From Alphaproteobacteria bacterium (lineage in GTDB: Bacteria; Pseudomonadota; Alphaproteobacteria; Sphingomonadales; Sphingomonadaceae): DNA of 45,469 nt. How positions within the stretch are numbered: position 1 is the first letter of the stretch; every line of letters starts with the position of its first letter. Both the position numbers and the translations under genes were made by a program. The stretch covers positions 1 to 45,469 of the forward strand of contig JAFANP010000016.1 of NCBI GenBank assembly GCA_019232625.1, given 5' to 3'. The notes under the pieces were generated by a model. That model searched no databases, was not told the origin of the DNA, and saw nothing but the letters and a program-made list of their open reading frames with translations. This document shows positions 16,082 to 24,200 of this stretch, in pieces.

Positions 16082-17598
16082 GGCATCCTCCCTGCTTGAG
16101 ACGTGTGAGCCGGACACCCGGACGGCGTCGCGGGGATCATCATAGTGACGTTCGTAAACTCGTCTCGCTTGCCCCCCACGATCTCGATGATGAGCCGATC
16201 TGGGTTCCTGCTCATAATGATATCCTGTGCTGCGCGTGCGGTGGGTGCAAGATCGTTATGATCGATCGTATCTGTAAAACCGGCGAATGCCTGTCCAGAA
16301 GCCGTCCACCCGAAAGCTCCGCGACCGATCGTACGCATGCGAGGACCTGCAAGATACTCGCCGGTGAATTGGCGGGGAATGACAGCAGCAGAACCCAAGC
16401 GCACGGTTACGCCAGAGCCGAACCCCCCGATTCGACCGACAAGATTCGTATTTCCCTTTAGGACTCGTGCCGGACCGCTGCACATCAAGTAGACAGGTGG
16501 AATGGCCGCCTGCGAGCCATCATCGTTACCTCCCTCGCCGCTACCTCCTCCGCCGTCGCCCTCTCCAGTCCCTGCACTAGCCAACTGGACACTTCCTCCT
16601 AAATCCCCGGGATTGCAATTCCTAAGGACATAGAAAGTGTCTCCTTCCTCCGACCCTAGATACGCTCCGGTAGCACCATTGAATACATCCCAAATATTTC
16701 CCATTTCCCAGCTGCACTGGCCGCTTGGATCTCGGAAGTTAACCGGATCTGCGCCAACATAGCTGTACATATTCATCCCATCACCGTACCCGATCGGATC
16801 GGTCTGCAGGAACCGCCCCAGCGTCGGCGAGTAGATGCGGGCCTTGTAATAATACATGCCGAGCTCGGCGATCCAGGTCTGGCCGGTATATTGGAACCGG
16901 CCGACGTTCGCCGCCGAGGGAATGCCATATTCGTCATAGGCGTCGACGTTGAGCGTGGTGCCGGCGCTGTTGGTGACCGCGACGATCGAGCCGCGCTCGT
17001 CGGCGTGGAGGAAGCGGCGGTCGCTCGTCCCCGAGCCTTCGTACCAGACGAGCGGCTCGTCGGTGCCGGGGCCGTGGACGTAGCGGCGGAGCGTCGCGTT
17101 GGAGCCGTTATATTCGGCGACGAGGTCGGCGCCGTCATAGGCGAACCGGGTGGTGCCGGCGCTTCCGCCGGAAATCTGGTACAGGCGCAGGGCGGGGTCG
17201 TAGGCGAGCGCGATGCCGCCGGTCGCCGAGGCGAGCAGATTCTCGGAGCTGTAGCTGTATGTCGTGCTCCCCGCCGAGGTGAGGTTGCCCTTGGAGTCGT
17301 AGGTGGGCGTGACCGAGCCGGTGGCGGTATACTGGTTGCGGCCGTTCGCCGTGTAGGCGCGGCTGACGTTGTAGTGGCCGGTCCAGGCGTAGGAGTCGTT
17401 GCTTCGGGTGTTCGACGCGATCTGCGACGCCGGGGTGTAGCCGAACCCGAGCGACTGGTCGTAGGCGGTGCCCGCCAGATCGTCGGCGAGGCCGGTGAGC
17501 CTCGACACGGCGTCGTAGCTATAGCTCTGCACCGAGCCGTCGCCGCGGGTGAGCGAGGCGCGGCGGCCGAGAGCATCGTAGGCATAGGCGGCGAGCAC
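16078..17598 (-). CDS. Orphan RHS C-terminal fragment with distinct tip
   Basis: Open frame of 506 residues equal to the end of an RHS protein. Residues 1-285 are YD repeats and the RHS-associated core (RFLHADERGSIVAVTNSAG, ARIYSPTLGRFLQTDPIGYG, VGADPVNFRDPSGQ) and are nearly identical to the matching part of the full RHS gene at 21953-22839. After DPSGQ the sequence changes completely: about 215 residues of lower GC with a Gly-rich linker, then GRIGGFGSGVTVRLGSAAVIP and ending SQAGRMP. I do not recognise a toxin family in this tip. The homologous part stops at 17629, where the inserted element starts, so no signal peptide or N-terminal body remains. It may be silent, serving as a tip donor by recombination. 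Confidence 0.8.
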   Translation of the reverse strand: MLAAYAYDALGRRASLTRGDGSVQSYSYDAVSRLTGLADDLAGTAYDQSLGFGYTPASQIASNTRSNDSYAWTGHYNVSRAYTANGRNQYTATGSVTPTYDSKGNLTSAGSTTYSYSSENLLASATGGIALAYDPALRLYQISGGSAGTTRFAYDGADLVAEYNGSNATLRRYVHGPGTDEPLVWYEGSGTSDRRFLHADERGSIVAVTNSAGTTLNVDAYDEYGIPSAANVGRFQYTGQTWIAELGMYYYKARIYSPTLGRFLQTDPIGYGDGMNMYSYVGADPVNFRDPSGQCSWEMGNIWDVFNGATGAYLGSEEGDTFYVLRNCNPGDLGGSVQLASAGTGEGDGGGGSGEGGNDDGSQAAIPPVYLMCSGPARVLKGNTNLVGRIGGFGSGVTVRLGSAAVIPRQFTGEYLAGPRMRTIGRGAFGWTASGQAFAGFTDTIDHNDLAPTARAAQDIIMSRNPDRLIIEIVGGKRDEFTNVTMMIPATPSGCPAHTSQAGRMP

Positions 17599-17629
17599 GC
17601 CCGCGCCCGACGTGGCGCCGTTCTCGCGC
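16741..17629 (-). repeat. RHS core duplication, copy A
   Basis: This segment matches 21953-22839 almost base for base over about 880 bases, and diverges on one side at the DPxG end of the core and on the other at the inserted element. It is long enough to support homologous exchange between the two RHS tips. Confidence 0.85.
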
Positions 17630-17754
17630 GTGCATGACTATCCCTTTCATCCACGTCGATTGCACACTAGAACATATGATGAACGAGAACGAGCGACGAA
17701 CCTTAAGTGCCACGTTGGACATAAGGGCTATGCGGCGACCCCGGAGCCTGCTAT

Positions 17755-18318
17755 ATGCCGGGGATGGACACTCTGACCCCCATGATAGAGCGCTATCAGC
17801 TCGAACTCGGCCAACTAAGGTCGAGGGCGCAGGCTTTCTATCGCCAAGGCAATGAGGTCGAGGCTCAGGCCAAGCTGGTCGAGGCCAAGATCGAGGCGAT
17901 CTCTGAGGCGAAGGCGGCGCTGGAGGCGGCGGCAGAGAAGCCGAAGGTCCGGCAACGCAATCGGCCCCTGTCTGGACCTTGGAAGGCAATTATGGCGCAG
18001 GCGGCCGACGTGCACTCCTTCGACTACGACAATCTGGAGCGGTTTGCTGCGGAGATCGGGCACGAAGTAAACCGCGACACCCTTCGCTCCCAGATGTCGG
18101 GCTACAAAGGCCTTGGTCTTGTCGAGTCGCTCGGGGGCGGGAAGTTCTCTGTCACTAGCGCCGGTCGAGAAGCTGCGGGTCTTCCCGAGCGGGAAACGGC
18201 GCGAGAGGAGCAGGAGGAGCGCGACGCGGCTCCCACGAGTCATGCTGGGCGACGGTGGGGAGGCGCCGCAGACCTGATGTATACCCTGAACCCTTCATCC
18301 GAAGTGAGGAGGGTTTAA
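17755..18318 (+). CDS. Coiled-coil/winged-helix protein, passenger of the element
   Basis: Unknown protein of 187 residues. Residues 8-65 are charged and helical (ERYQLELGQLRSRAQAFYRQ, VEAQAKLVEAKIEAISEAKA), likely a coiled coil. Residues 80-145 resemble a winged helix: FDYDNLERFAAEIGHEVNRD, TLRSQMSGYKGLGLVESLG, GGKFSVTSAGREAAGLP. The tail is acidic and then low in structure. Such a layout fits a DNA-binding regulator, but no family is recognised. ATG 17755 and ATG 17764 are both possible starts. It lies 120 bases inside the left end of the element, on the strand opposite to the transposase. Confidence 0.65.
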   Translation: MPGMDTLTPMIERYQLELGQLRSRAQAFYRQGNEVEAQAKLVEAKIEAISEAKAALEAAAEKPKVRQRNRPLSGPWKAIMAQAADVHSFDYDNLERFAAEIGHEVNRDTLRSQMSGYKGLGLVESLGGGKFSVTSAGREAAGLPERETAREEQEERDAAPTSHAGRRWGGAADLMYTLNPSSEVRRV

Positions 18319-18324
18319 ACGAAA

Positions 18325-18350
18325 ACCCCGGCAGCAGAAGCCGCCGGGGT
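18325..18350. terminator. Stem-loop after passenger gene
   Basis: ACCCCGGC (18325-18332) pairs with GCCGGGGT (18343-18350) around a ten-base loop, directly after the stop at 18318. On the minus strand the stem is followed by TTTT, so it may work as a terminator in that direction too; in the plus direction the T-run is weak. Confidence 0.5.
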
Positions 18351-18485
18351 CAGATTTCGCCGGATCGAGGAAGGGCTGGAACCCCGACCAAGATCCAAAT
18401 GCAACCCCCAGTCCCGGGTCAGGGAGAAAGGAAGGTGCGGCCATGACGGCCTTGTTAAGACCCTAGCCGGTTGAACCGGCAGGGG

Positions 18486-18517
18486 CCGCGTCCGGGGGCT
18501 CACGTCCCCCGGCGCGG
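18486..18517. other. Strong GC hairpin before a small gene
   Basis: CCGCG-T-CCGGGGG pairs with CCCCCGG-C-GCGG across a short loop, 48 bases before the start of the 56-residue gene. A smaller stem, GCCGGTTGAACCGGC, precedes it at about 18465-18479. The region 18351-18564 has no gene; it could be a structured leader or a small RNA. Confidence 0.45.
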
Positions 18518-18564
18518 TTCCTATTACCACACTGAGAATTCAGTAGTCAAAAGGAACCTAAGAT

Positions 18565-18735
18565 ATGGCTAAGACGCCTTCCAAACCGCCGCCCCGCCAG
18601 ACCAGCCCGCGCATCTCCACGATCGCCGGCAAAACGATGGCGGGCTATAAACCGACCCGCGCTGAGACTGTCTCCATGGCAGCTTCCCTGGTGGGTCAGG
18701 ACCAGACCAAAGGACAGAATCCTAAAGGCAAGTAA
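18565..18735 (+). CDS. Small basic protein of 56 residues
   Basis: ATG 18565 is preceded by AAAAGGA at a good distance. The product starts MAKTPSKPPPRQTSPRISTI, continues AGKTMAGYKPTRAETVSMAA, and ends in KGQNPKGK. It is rich in Lys, Pro, Ser and Thr with one short helix-prone middle part and no hydrophobic segment. The codon use and ribosome site look like a real gene, and its position between the hairpin and the next small gene within the element marks it as a passenger. Function unknown. Confidence 0.6.
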   Translation: MAKTPSKPPPRQTSPRISTIAGKTMAGYKPTRAETVSMAASLVGQDQTKGQNPKGK

Positions 18736-18969
18736 GCCCCGGCTCCTCAAGCCTAGTAACGCGTAGGACGCAGCTTGCGGGAATCCGAATGGCACCGAAG
18801 ACCTGCAAGCTGCCTTCCACATTCACGCCGCCCATATTCGGCGCGAGAACCTTTACGCCATCGTCCTGAATGAGCCATCCCACCGGCGCGCACCGGAGGA
18901 TGCTTGAGCCTCGAAATCTGCTAAAAGCCGCCAGCTTGGAATGGTGGGGCGCTATCCTCCCACTCCACC

Positions 18970-19182
18970 ATGACGAGAGGACAGGACGTGGAGCGGATCA
19001 CCTTGGGCGAAGCCCTCGAGGGTGGCGACTTGGAGTCCTTCGTGCGGCAAGCCGAGGCTGACGGCTTAGGCGCCGCGGATCGGGAAGAGTTCGACGCGCG
19101 CTTAGGGGCGCTCATCAAGGCGCCCCCACAAGCAGGCCAAACATCCCATTCACCCGTTCGCGGTGGTTCGCCCGGAAACTGA
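18970..19182 (+). CDS. Small acidic passenger protein of 70 residues
   Basis: The product starts MTRGQDVERITLGEALEGGD, then LESFVRQAEADGLGAADREE and FDARLGALIKAPP, and ends with a polar Ser/Gly tail. It is helical and acidic. The gene converges on the transposase remnant and its last 68 bases are antisense to the transposase end. From memory, similar short genes accompany IS1595-type transposases in other alphaproteobacteria, which would make it a standard passenger; this needs a database check. Function unknown. Confidence 0.55.
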   Translation: MTRGQDVERITLGEALEGGDLESFVRQAEADGLGAADREEFDARLGALIKAPPQAGQTSHSPVRGGSPGN

Positions 19183-20006
19183 TTCGTCCAGATAGCGGTC
19201 CATGTACTTCGGCGACACATGGATGTGCCTCAAGCGGACGTTATTCTTGAAAAGCTGCCAGAATGACTCAACCTGATTGACGCTGTTGAGGGTGCCGTCC
19301 GCCTTAGCACGCGACTACTTCTTGCGGTTGTGCTTGACCCTGCCGTTCGTATAGTTCCTCGGTCAGTAAGTTGTAGGACGTAGCTCGTCGGTCGAGACGG
19401 TGGAGCCCCGCTCGACCTTGGAAACCACATGCTGCCACAGCGTATCCAGCTTCACGTTCGGAATGACGGCGGTGGCGATCGGGCCGCCGCGCTGCTTCAT
19501 GCCGCGGACGATGGTCTTGCCCGTGGCGGAATTGCCCCCTTCGGTGCGCCGACCCCCGATGAAGGATTCGTCGCACTAATGTGCCCGCGCAGAAGGCCCG
19601 CAAAGTCCGCCTCGCCACTCAGCTTGCGGATTTGCTGCCCGATCCGCCAAGCGGTTTTGTAGGTGACACCTAACTGGCGCTGAAGCTCTTTGCCGCTGAC
19701 CCCGTGGCGGGTCGTGCAGAAGAGATACATTGCGAAAAACCACGAAACCAGCGGGGTGCGCGTGTCCTGGAGGATCGTGTTGGCGGTCGGAGCGATCTGG
19801 AACAGGCAGTGCGAGCAGGCATAGACGCGGCGGTCGCGCAGCTTGTGAAACTCAGACTTCACCGCGCCGCAAGACGGGCAGTCCAGCTTCGTCCCGCCGA
19901 ACCGAAGGGCCATGATATGCTCAAGGCAGGCCTGCTCGTTCGGGAAGCGGGCGAAGAACTCCCGGACCGAAAGGGCGGGGCTGGCGGAGGGGCTGTTGCG
20001 TTCCAT
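19115..20006 (-). pseudogene. IS1595-family transposase, several frameshifts
   Basis: ATG at 20006 opens MERNSPSASPALSVREFFAR, followed by a zinc ribbon (CPSC near residue 45, CSHC near 65) and helix-turn-helix text GVSGKELQRQLGVTYKTAWR, all typical of IS1595/ISXO2-like transposases. The frame then breaks at about 19575 (after LLRGHI, before the expected ADESFIGG with the first catalytic Asp). It breaks again at about 19378 (in TDELRSYN), has an in-frame TAG near 19316, and loses one base near 19174. The end of the family, MFGLLVGAP then TGA at 19115-19117, is still readable. The element therefore cannot move by itself. Confidence 0.88.
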
Positions 20007-20058
20007 TCCCCCGGATACCGCTTTGTTCCACGTGGGCCAAGGGGATAATCGCGCATAC

Positions 20059-20420
20059 TGGTCTCCCCCGTCACCAGATGCCCCTCGTCGACGTAGAAGC
20101 CTTCGGGATAAGCGAGGCGCGTCCCGCGGCGCCCGATGTCCCAGGTGGACGTCAGCGTCCCCTACGGCCCCGCGAGCGTCAGGTTCCGGCTGAGTGCCTC
20201 GTAGGATAAAGGGCAGGCTGTTGCCGGTCTGCGAGGCCGAGCTCATCCGCCCCAGCGGGCCGTAGGCGTAGCTCACGTCCGGCTCGCTGCCCGGCAGGTC
20301 CTTCACGTCACGCGGCCGAGCGCATTCACGTTGAAGCCGATCTTCTCGCCCGCGCGATTGCGGGAGGCGCTCACCGTCGCCGAGGTACGCGTGCCGCTCC
20401 CGGTGTTCTCGTAGCGTTCA
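20059..20420 (-). pseudogene. RHS core remnant upstream of the insertion
   Basis: Reading leftward, ENTGSGTRTSATVSASRNRA, then GRV, KDLPGSEPDVSYAYGPLGRM and SSASQTGNSLPF match residues of the full RHS protein (GTRTSATVAGLRNRAGETIG, KDLPGSEPDVTYGYDLLGRM), equivalent to 22848-23210. A frameshift near 20305 and another after NSLPF destroy the frame; TGETS is again readable near 20070. It is the missing upstream neighbour of the RHS fragment at 16078-17629, separated from it by the element. Homology ends at about 20420. Confidence 0.85.
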
Positions 20421-20434
20421 CGGCGTTAGTCTGC

Positions 20435-20749
20435 TCATTTCGAGGAATGACGAAGCGCCCGATCCTTGCCAAAATTTCCCCGGAGCTCCCGGATCAAGCC
20501 GTACAAAAGCGATGCGGTCGCCACAGCCGCGACGATGGCTATGTAGAACCAAGCCGTGTCATCGCAGATAGGGCTCCGGCCTCGCCCGCAGGCGCCGACG
20601 CCTAACACTCTCAGCCAAATGATCAGGGTCACCGTGAGGATCATCCAGCTCACCATGGCCCTGGGGACGTAGTTGACCCTCATCAAATGCAGGAGGGGGC
20701 CACGGGCAGCGAGAGCGCCCATAAGCACCGTGAAGATGATGAGCGCCAT
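20435..20749 (-). CDS. Small membrane protein of unknown function
   Basis: About 104 residues with three hydrophobic segments: MALIIFTVLMGALAA at the start, AMVSWMILTVTLIIWLRVLG, and TAWFYIAIVAAVATASLLYG, ending in a basic tail RGNFGKDRALRHSSK. ATG 20749 avoids overlap with the upstream gene; an in-frame ATG at 20824 would add 25 residues and overlap it by 65 bases. It is on the same strand as, and downstream of, the main RHS gene and its candidate immunity gene. It could belong to that module or to the older one. I recognise no family. Confidence 0.55.
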   Translation of the reverse strand: MALIIFTVLMGALAARGPLLHLMRVNYVPRAMVSWMILTVTLIIWLRVLGVGACGRGRSPICDDTAWFYIAIVAAVATASLLYGLIRELRGNFGKDRALRHSSK

Positions 20750-20759
20750 CACGTGACGG

Positions 20760-21269
20760 CTAGGTGACAGTGTGAGTCCGCCCGCCCGATATACTATCGA
20801 CGATGAGCCCGATAATTTCCGCATTGGAGATGAGCTGAAGCGTATCCATTCTTTGCCTCAGGTGAATGATTCTCGAGTTGATGGCAGTCAATCTATCAAG
20901 ATCATATTTTCCAAACCTACCCGACGCTTCCATGATCGCTGCTAAGTCCATGCTCGTTTCCGAGGGAAGGGATACAGCCTCCCAAACCGCGTGTTCCAAA
21001 TGCAAGCCAGCAAACCCGAGCACCGCGTCTGAAATATTGCGAAACTCGTCAAACGATCTTCCTTGAGAAAGTATCAAGGAACACTGTATACTCAGCGGTT
21101 CATATTCAAGATATTGCAACGCATGAATCAGAGCCATAGCGGACGCGGTCTCTGCTATGATAGCAGACGCATTAATGACGTACGTCGGATTTTTTGCATC
21201 AATCTGAGGCGCTAGGAGCCACAATCTCCGAATTTGTGTGCAGCTCAGCATATTATCCCCGTTAATCAT
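20760..21269 (-). CDS. Candidate immunity protein for the main RHS tip
   Basis: Soluble protein of 169 residues without a recognised family: MINGDNMLSCTQIRRLWLLA, then DAKNPTYVINASAIIAETAS, a largely alpha-helical body, and MDTLQLISNAEIIGLIVDSI. The ATG at 21269 lies eight bases inside the end of the RHS gene (21262), so the two are probably translated together. GC is visibly lower than in the RHS core, as is usual for tip and immunity parts. Position and size fit an immunity protein that neutralises the RHS tip; this is inference from gene order only. Confidence 0.65.
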   Translation of the reverse strand: MINGDNMLSCTQIRRLWLLAPQIDAKNPTYVINASAIIAETASAMALIHALQYLEYEPLSIQCSLILSQGRSFDEFRNISDAVLGFAGLHLEHAVWEAVSLPSETSMDLAAIMEASGRFGKYDLDRLTAINSRIIHLRQRMDTLQLISNAEIIGLIVDSISGGRTHTVT

Positions 21270-24200
21270 AGTGCACTACCTCTCCCCATTCGGAGACGTC
21301 AAAGGCGCCAGTCCCAATCCTTGTTCCAGCCGGAAAATCGATATGCACCTGTCCCCCTGTTATCCGAAGCTGGATTCCTGAGGTAAGATGCCTGAAAATC
21401 ACTCCTCCTCCCCGAGGGTCGATCCTCTGCCACCCCGCAGGGGGAGCGGAAATGCCGTTTTTTAGCCCCAGTGGCAAAGCTCCGTTCAACACCGCCAGTT
21501 CATCGATATCGATCGCAGCACGGAGGTAGCCGCCAGAACGATCAGTCAATGCGCCGCGATAGCGGTTCGTGCCAGTGTAGCGATCTCCGTAGATGCGTCC
21601 GGCGGGACTGTTGGCTCCCGCAAGCAAGAAATTACCGTCATCTGCGAAGGCGAATCCTCCCGGACGAGGCGGCACAGGAAGATTTGCTGCCACCTGACCG
21701 AGACCGCCGGTGCCGAGAAGGTAATTGACGACCGACTGCATGGCGGTGCCGCCATACCCACCCACCAGGTTACGTGCTGCATCATAGGCGTCCCCTACTG
21801 TGGGCCCGTCTCGCCCGGCTGGACCCGCGCTGCTGAAGCCACTCAGACCGCTGGCAATGCCTCCATAGGCGCCGCAGGCGCCCGCTATCCTACTTCCCGT
21901 GCACGTCACGCTCGGCTCTTTGGGAGCGAGCCCGGCTGGATCGCTTGCATTCACCGGATCTCCGCCAGCATAGCCATAGAGATTCATACCACCATTGAAC
22001 CCGATCGGGTCCGGCTGCAGGAACCGCCCGAGCGTCGGCGAGTAGATGCGGGCCTTGTAATAATACATGCCGAGCTCGGCGAGCCAGGTCTGGCCGGTAT
22101 ATTGGAACCGGCCGGCGTTGCCCGATGAAGGGATGCCGTATTCGTCATAGGCGTTGACGTTGAGCGTGGTGCCCGCGCTGTTGGTCACCGCGACGATCGA
22201 GCCGCGCTCGTCGGCGTGGAGGAAGCGGCGGTCGCTGGTGCCCGAGCCTTCGTACCAGACGAGCGGCTCGTCGGTGCCGGGGCCGTGGACGTAGCGGCGG
22301 AGCATCGCGTTGGAGCCGTTATATTCGGCGACCAGGTCGGCGCCGTCATAGGCGAACCGGGTGGTGCCGGCGGTGCCGCCGGAGGTCTGGTAGAGGCGCA
22401 GCGCCGGGTCGTAGGCCAAAGCGATGCCGCCGGTCGCCGAGGTGAGCAGATTCTCGGAGCTGTAGCTGTATGTCGTGCTCCCCGCCGAGGTGAGGTTGCC
22501 CTTGGAGTCGTAGGTGGGCGTGACCGAGCCGGTCGCCGTGTACTGGTTGCGGCCGTTGGCGGTGTAGCCGCGGCTGACGTTGTAGTGGCCGGTCCAGGCG
22601 TAGGCGTCGTTGCTTCGGGTGTTCGACGCGATCTGGCTCGCCGGGGTGTAGCCGAACCCGAGCGACTGGTCGTAGGCGGTGCCGGCGAGGTTGTCGGCGA
22701 GGCCGGTGAGGCGCGACACGGCGTCGTAGCCGTAGCTCTGCACCGAGCCGTCGCCGCGGGTGAGCGAGGACCGGCGGCCGAGAGTGTCGTAGGAATAGGT
22801 GGCGAGGACGCCCGCGCCCGACGTGGCGCCGTTCTCGCGAAGCACGCTCGTCTCGCCGGTGACGAGATGCTCCTCGTCGACGTAGAAGCCGTCGGGATGG
22901 GTGATGCGCGTCCGGCGGCCGGCCAGGTCCCAGGCCGAGGTCAACGTGCCCTGCGGGCCCGCCTGGGTGAGGTTGCGGCCGAGCGCGTCGTAGGTGAAGG
23001 CGAGGCTGTTGCCGGTCTGGCTCGCCGCCGTCATCCGCCCCAGCAGGTCGTAGCCATAGGTCACGTCCGGCTCGCTGCCGGGCAGGTCCTTCGCGATCAC
23101 CCGGCCGAGCGCGTCCGTCGCGAAGCCGATCGTCTCGCCCGCGCGGTTGCGCAAGCCCGCCACCGTCGCCGAGGTCCGGGTGCCGCCGGCGGTGGTCTCG
23201 TAGGTGAGCTGCTCATAGTCGGACGCGTTGCTCGTCCCCGCCCCCTTCGTGGCGCTGGGATATTGGGTCTGGCTGAGCCGGTCGTGGCCGTCATAAACGT
23301 AGGTCGTCCTGTTGTTCTCGGCGTCGGTGACGGTCTGCACCAGGCCGTTCGCCGTATAGCTGCTGGTCGCCTCGTCCACCTCCACGCCGGCGACGCCGAG
23401 CGCGACCGTCGTCTTCGTCACCTGGCCGGCGGCGTCCCGGAAGGTCTTCGCGATCCGGTCCGGGCCGTAGCTTCCGCTCGTCCCGAGCGTGCAGGCGCTG
23501 GAGGGGAGCGCGCCGAAGGCCGACGGGTTCATCCGCCGGGCGACGCATTCCACCCGGCCGAGCGAGTCGTAGCTGGTCTGGGTCAGCGCATAGGTCGCGC
23601 CGCCCGCGACCAGGCTCCGGGTCACCGGCCGCGCGTTGGAATCGTAGGCGGTGTCCACTTCCTGAAGGCTCGTGAAGGCGGCCCAGTCGGAGTCCGACTG
23701 GCTGTCGACGACGCCCTGCTCGACCTTGGTCAAGAGGCCGTTCGTGTAGCCGTTGCGGACGGCGCGCGGCTTGAGGGCGCCGCCGCCGTCCGGATCCGGC
23801 GAGACCGTCCCCACCAGCTCGCGCGCCGAATCGTAGCGGTAGCGGACCGTGTCGGCGGCGCCGGCGAGCGGGCCGTCGACGGTGAGGAGGTTGCCCACCG
23901 CATCGTAGGTCATCGCGCCGGCCGCGCTCAGGGTCCCGGCGCCGTTGCCGCTCGAGGTCGAGACGAGGTTGCCGCTCGCATCGTAGGCGAGGCTCGTCAC
24001 CGCTTCGTCGGCCGTCCCCGCGCAGCTCGAGCCCGTCTGGCATTGCGAGGTGCCGGTGAGCCGGTATTCGCCGCTGACGAGGGTGTAGGCGTAGCGGGTC
24101 TGCGGCCGGGGCGCGCCCGGCGCGGGCGCCGGCGCGGTGACGGCGAGGACTCCGCCATGGGCCGCGCTATAGCTATAGTCGGTGACGTTGCCGCGGGCGT

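Larger units (their letters stand above)
17631..20055. mobile_element. IS1595-like element with passenger genes, inserted in an RHS gene
   Basis: The boundaries come from two observations. The RHS gene halves stop at 17629 and resume at 20059, and they are adjacent in the intact copy (around 22840-22848). The ends form imperfect 29-base inverted repeats: TGCATGACTATCCC at 17631 and TGCGCGATTATCCC read leftward from 20055, 21 of 29 positions equal. Inside are a damaged IS1595-type transposase (minus) and three small plus-strand genes. No clear 8-base target duplication is visible, so the junctions may have been altered. Confidence 0.75.

Noticed and set aside
15650-16117. SH3-like gene starting at GTG 16117 or at ATG 16042.
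   Set aside because: The GTG at 16081 has a clearly better ribosome site and a GTGA overlap with the upstream stop.
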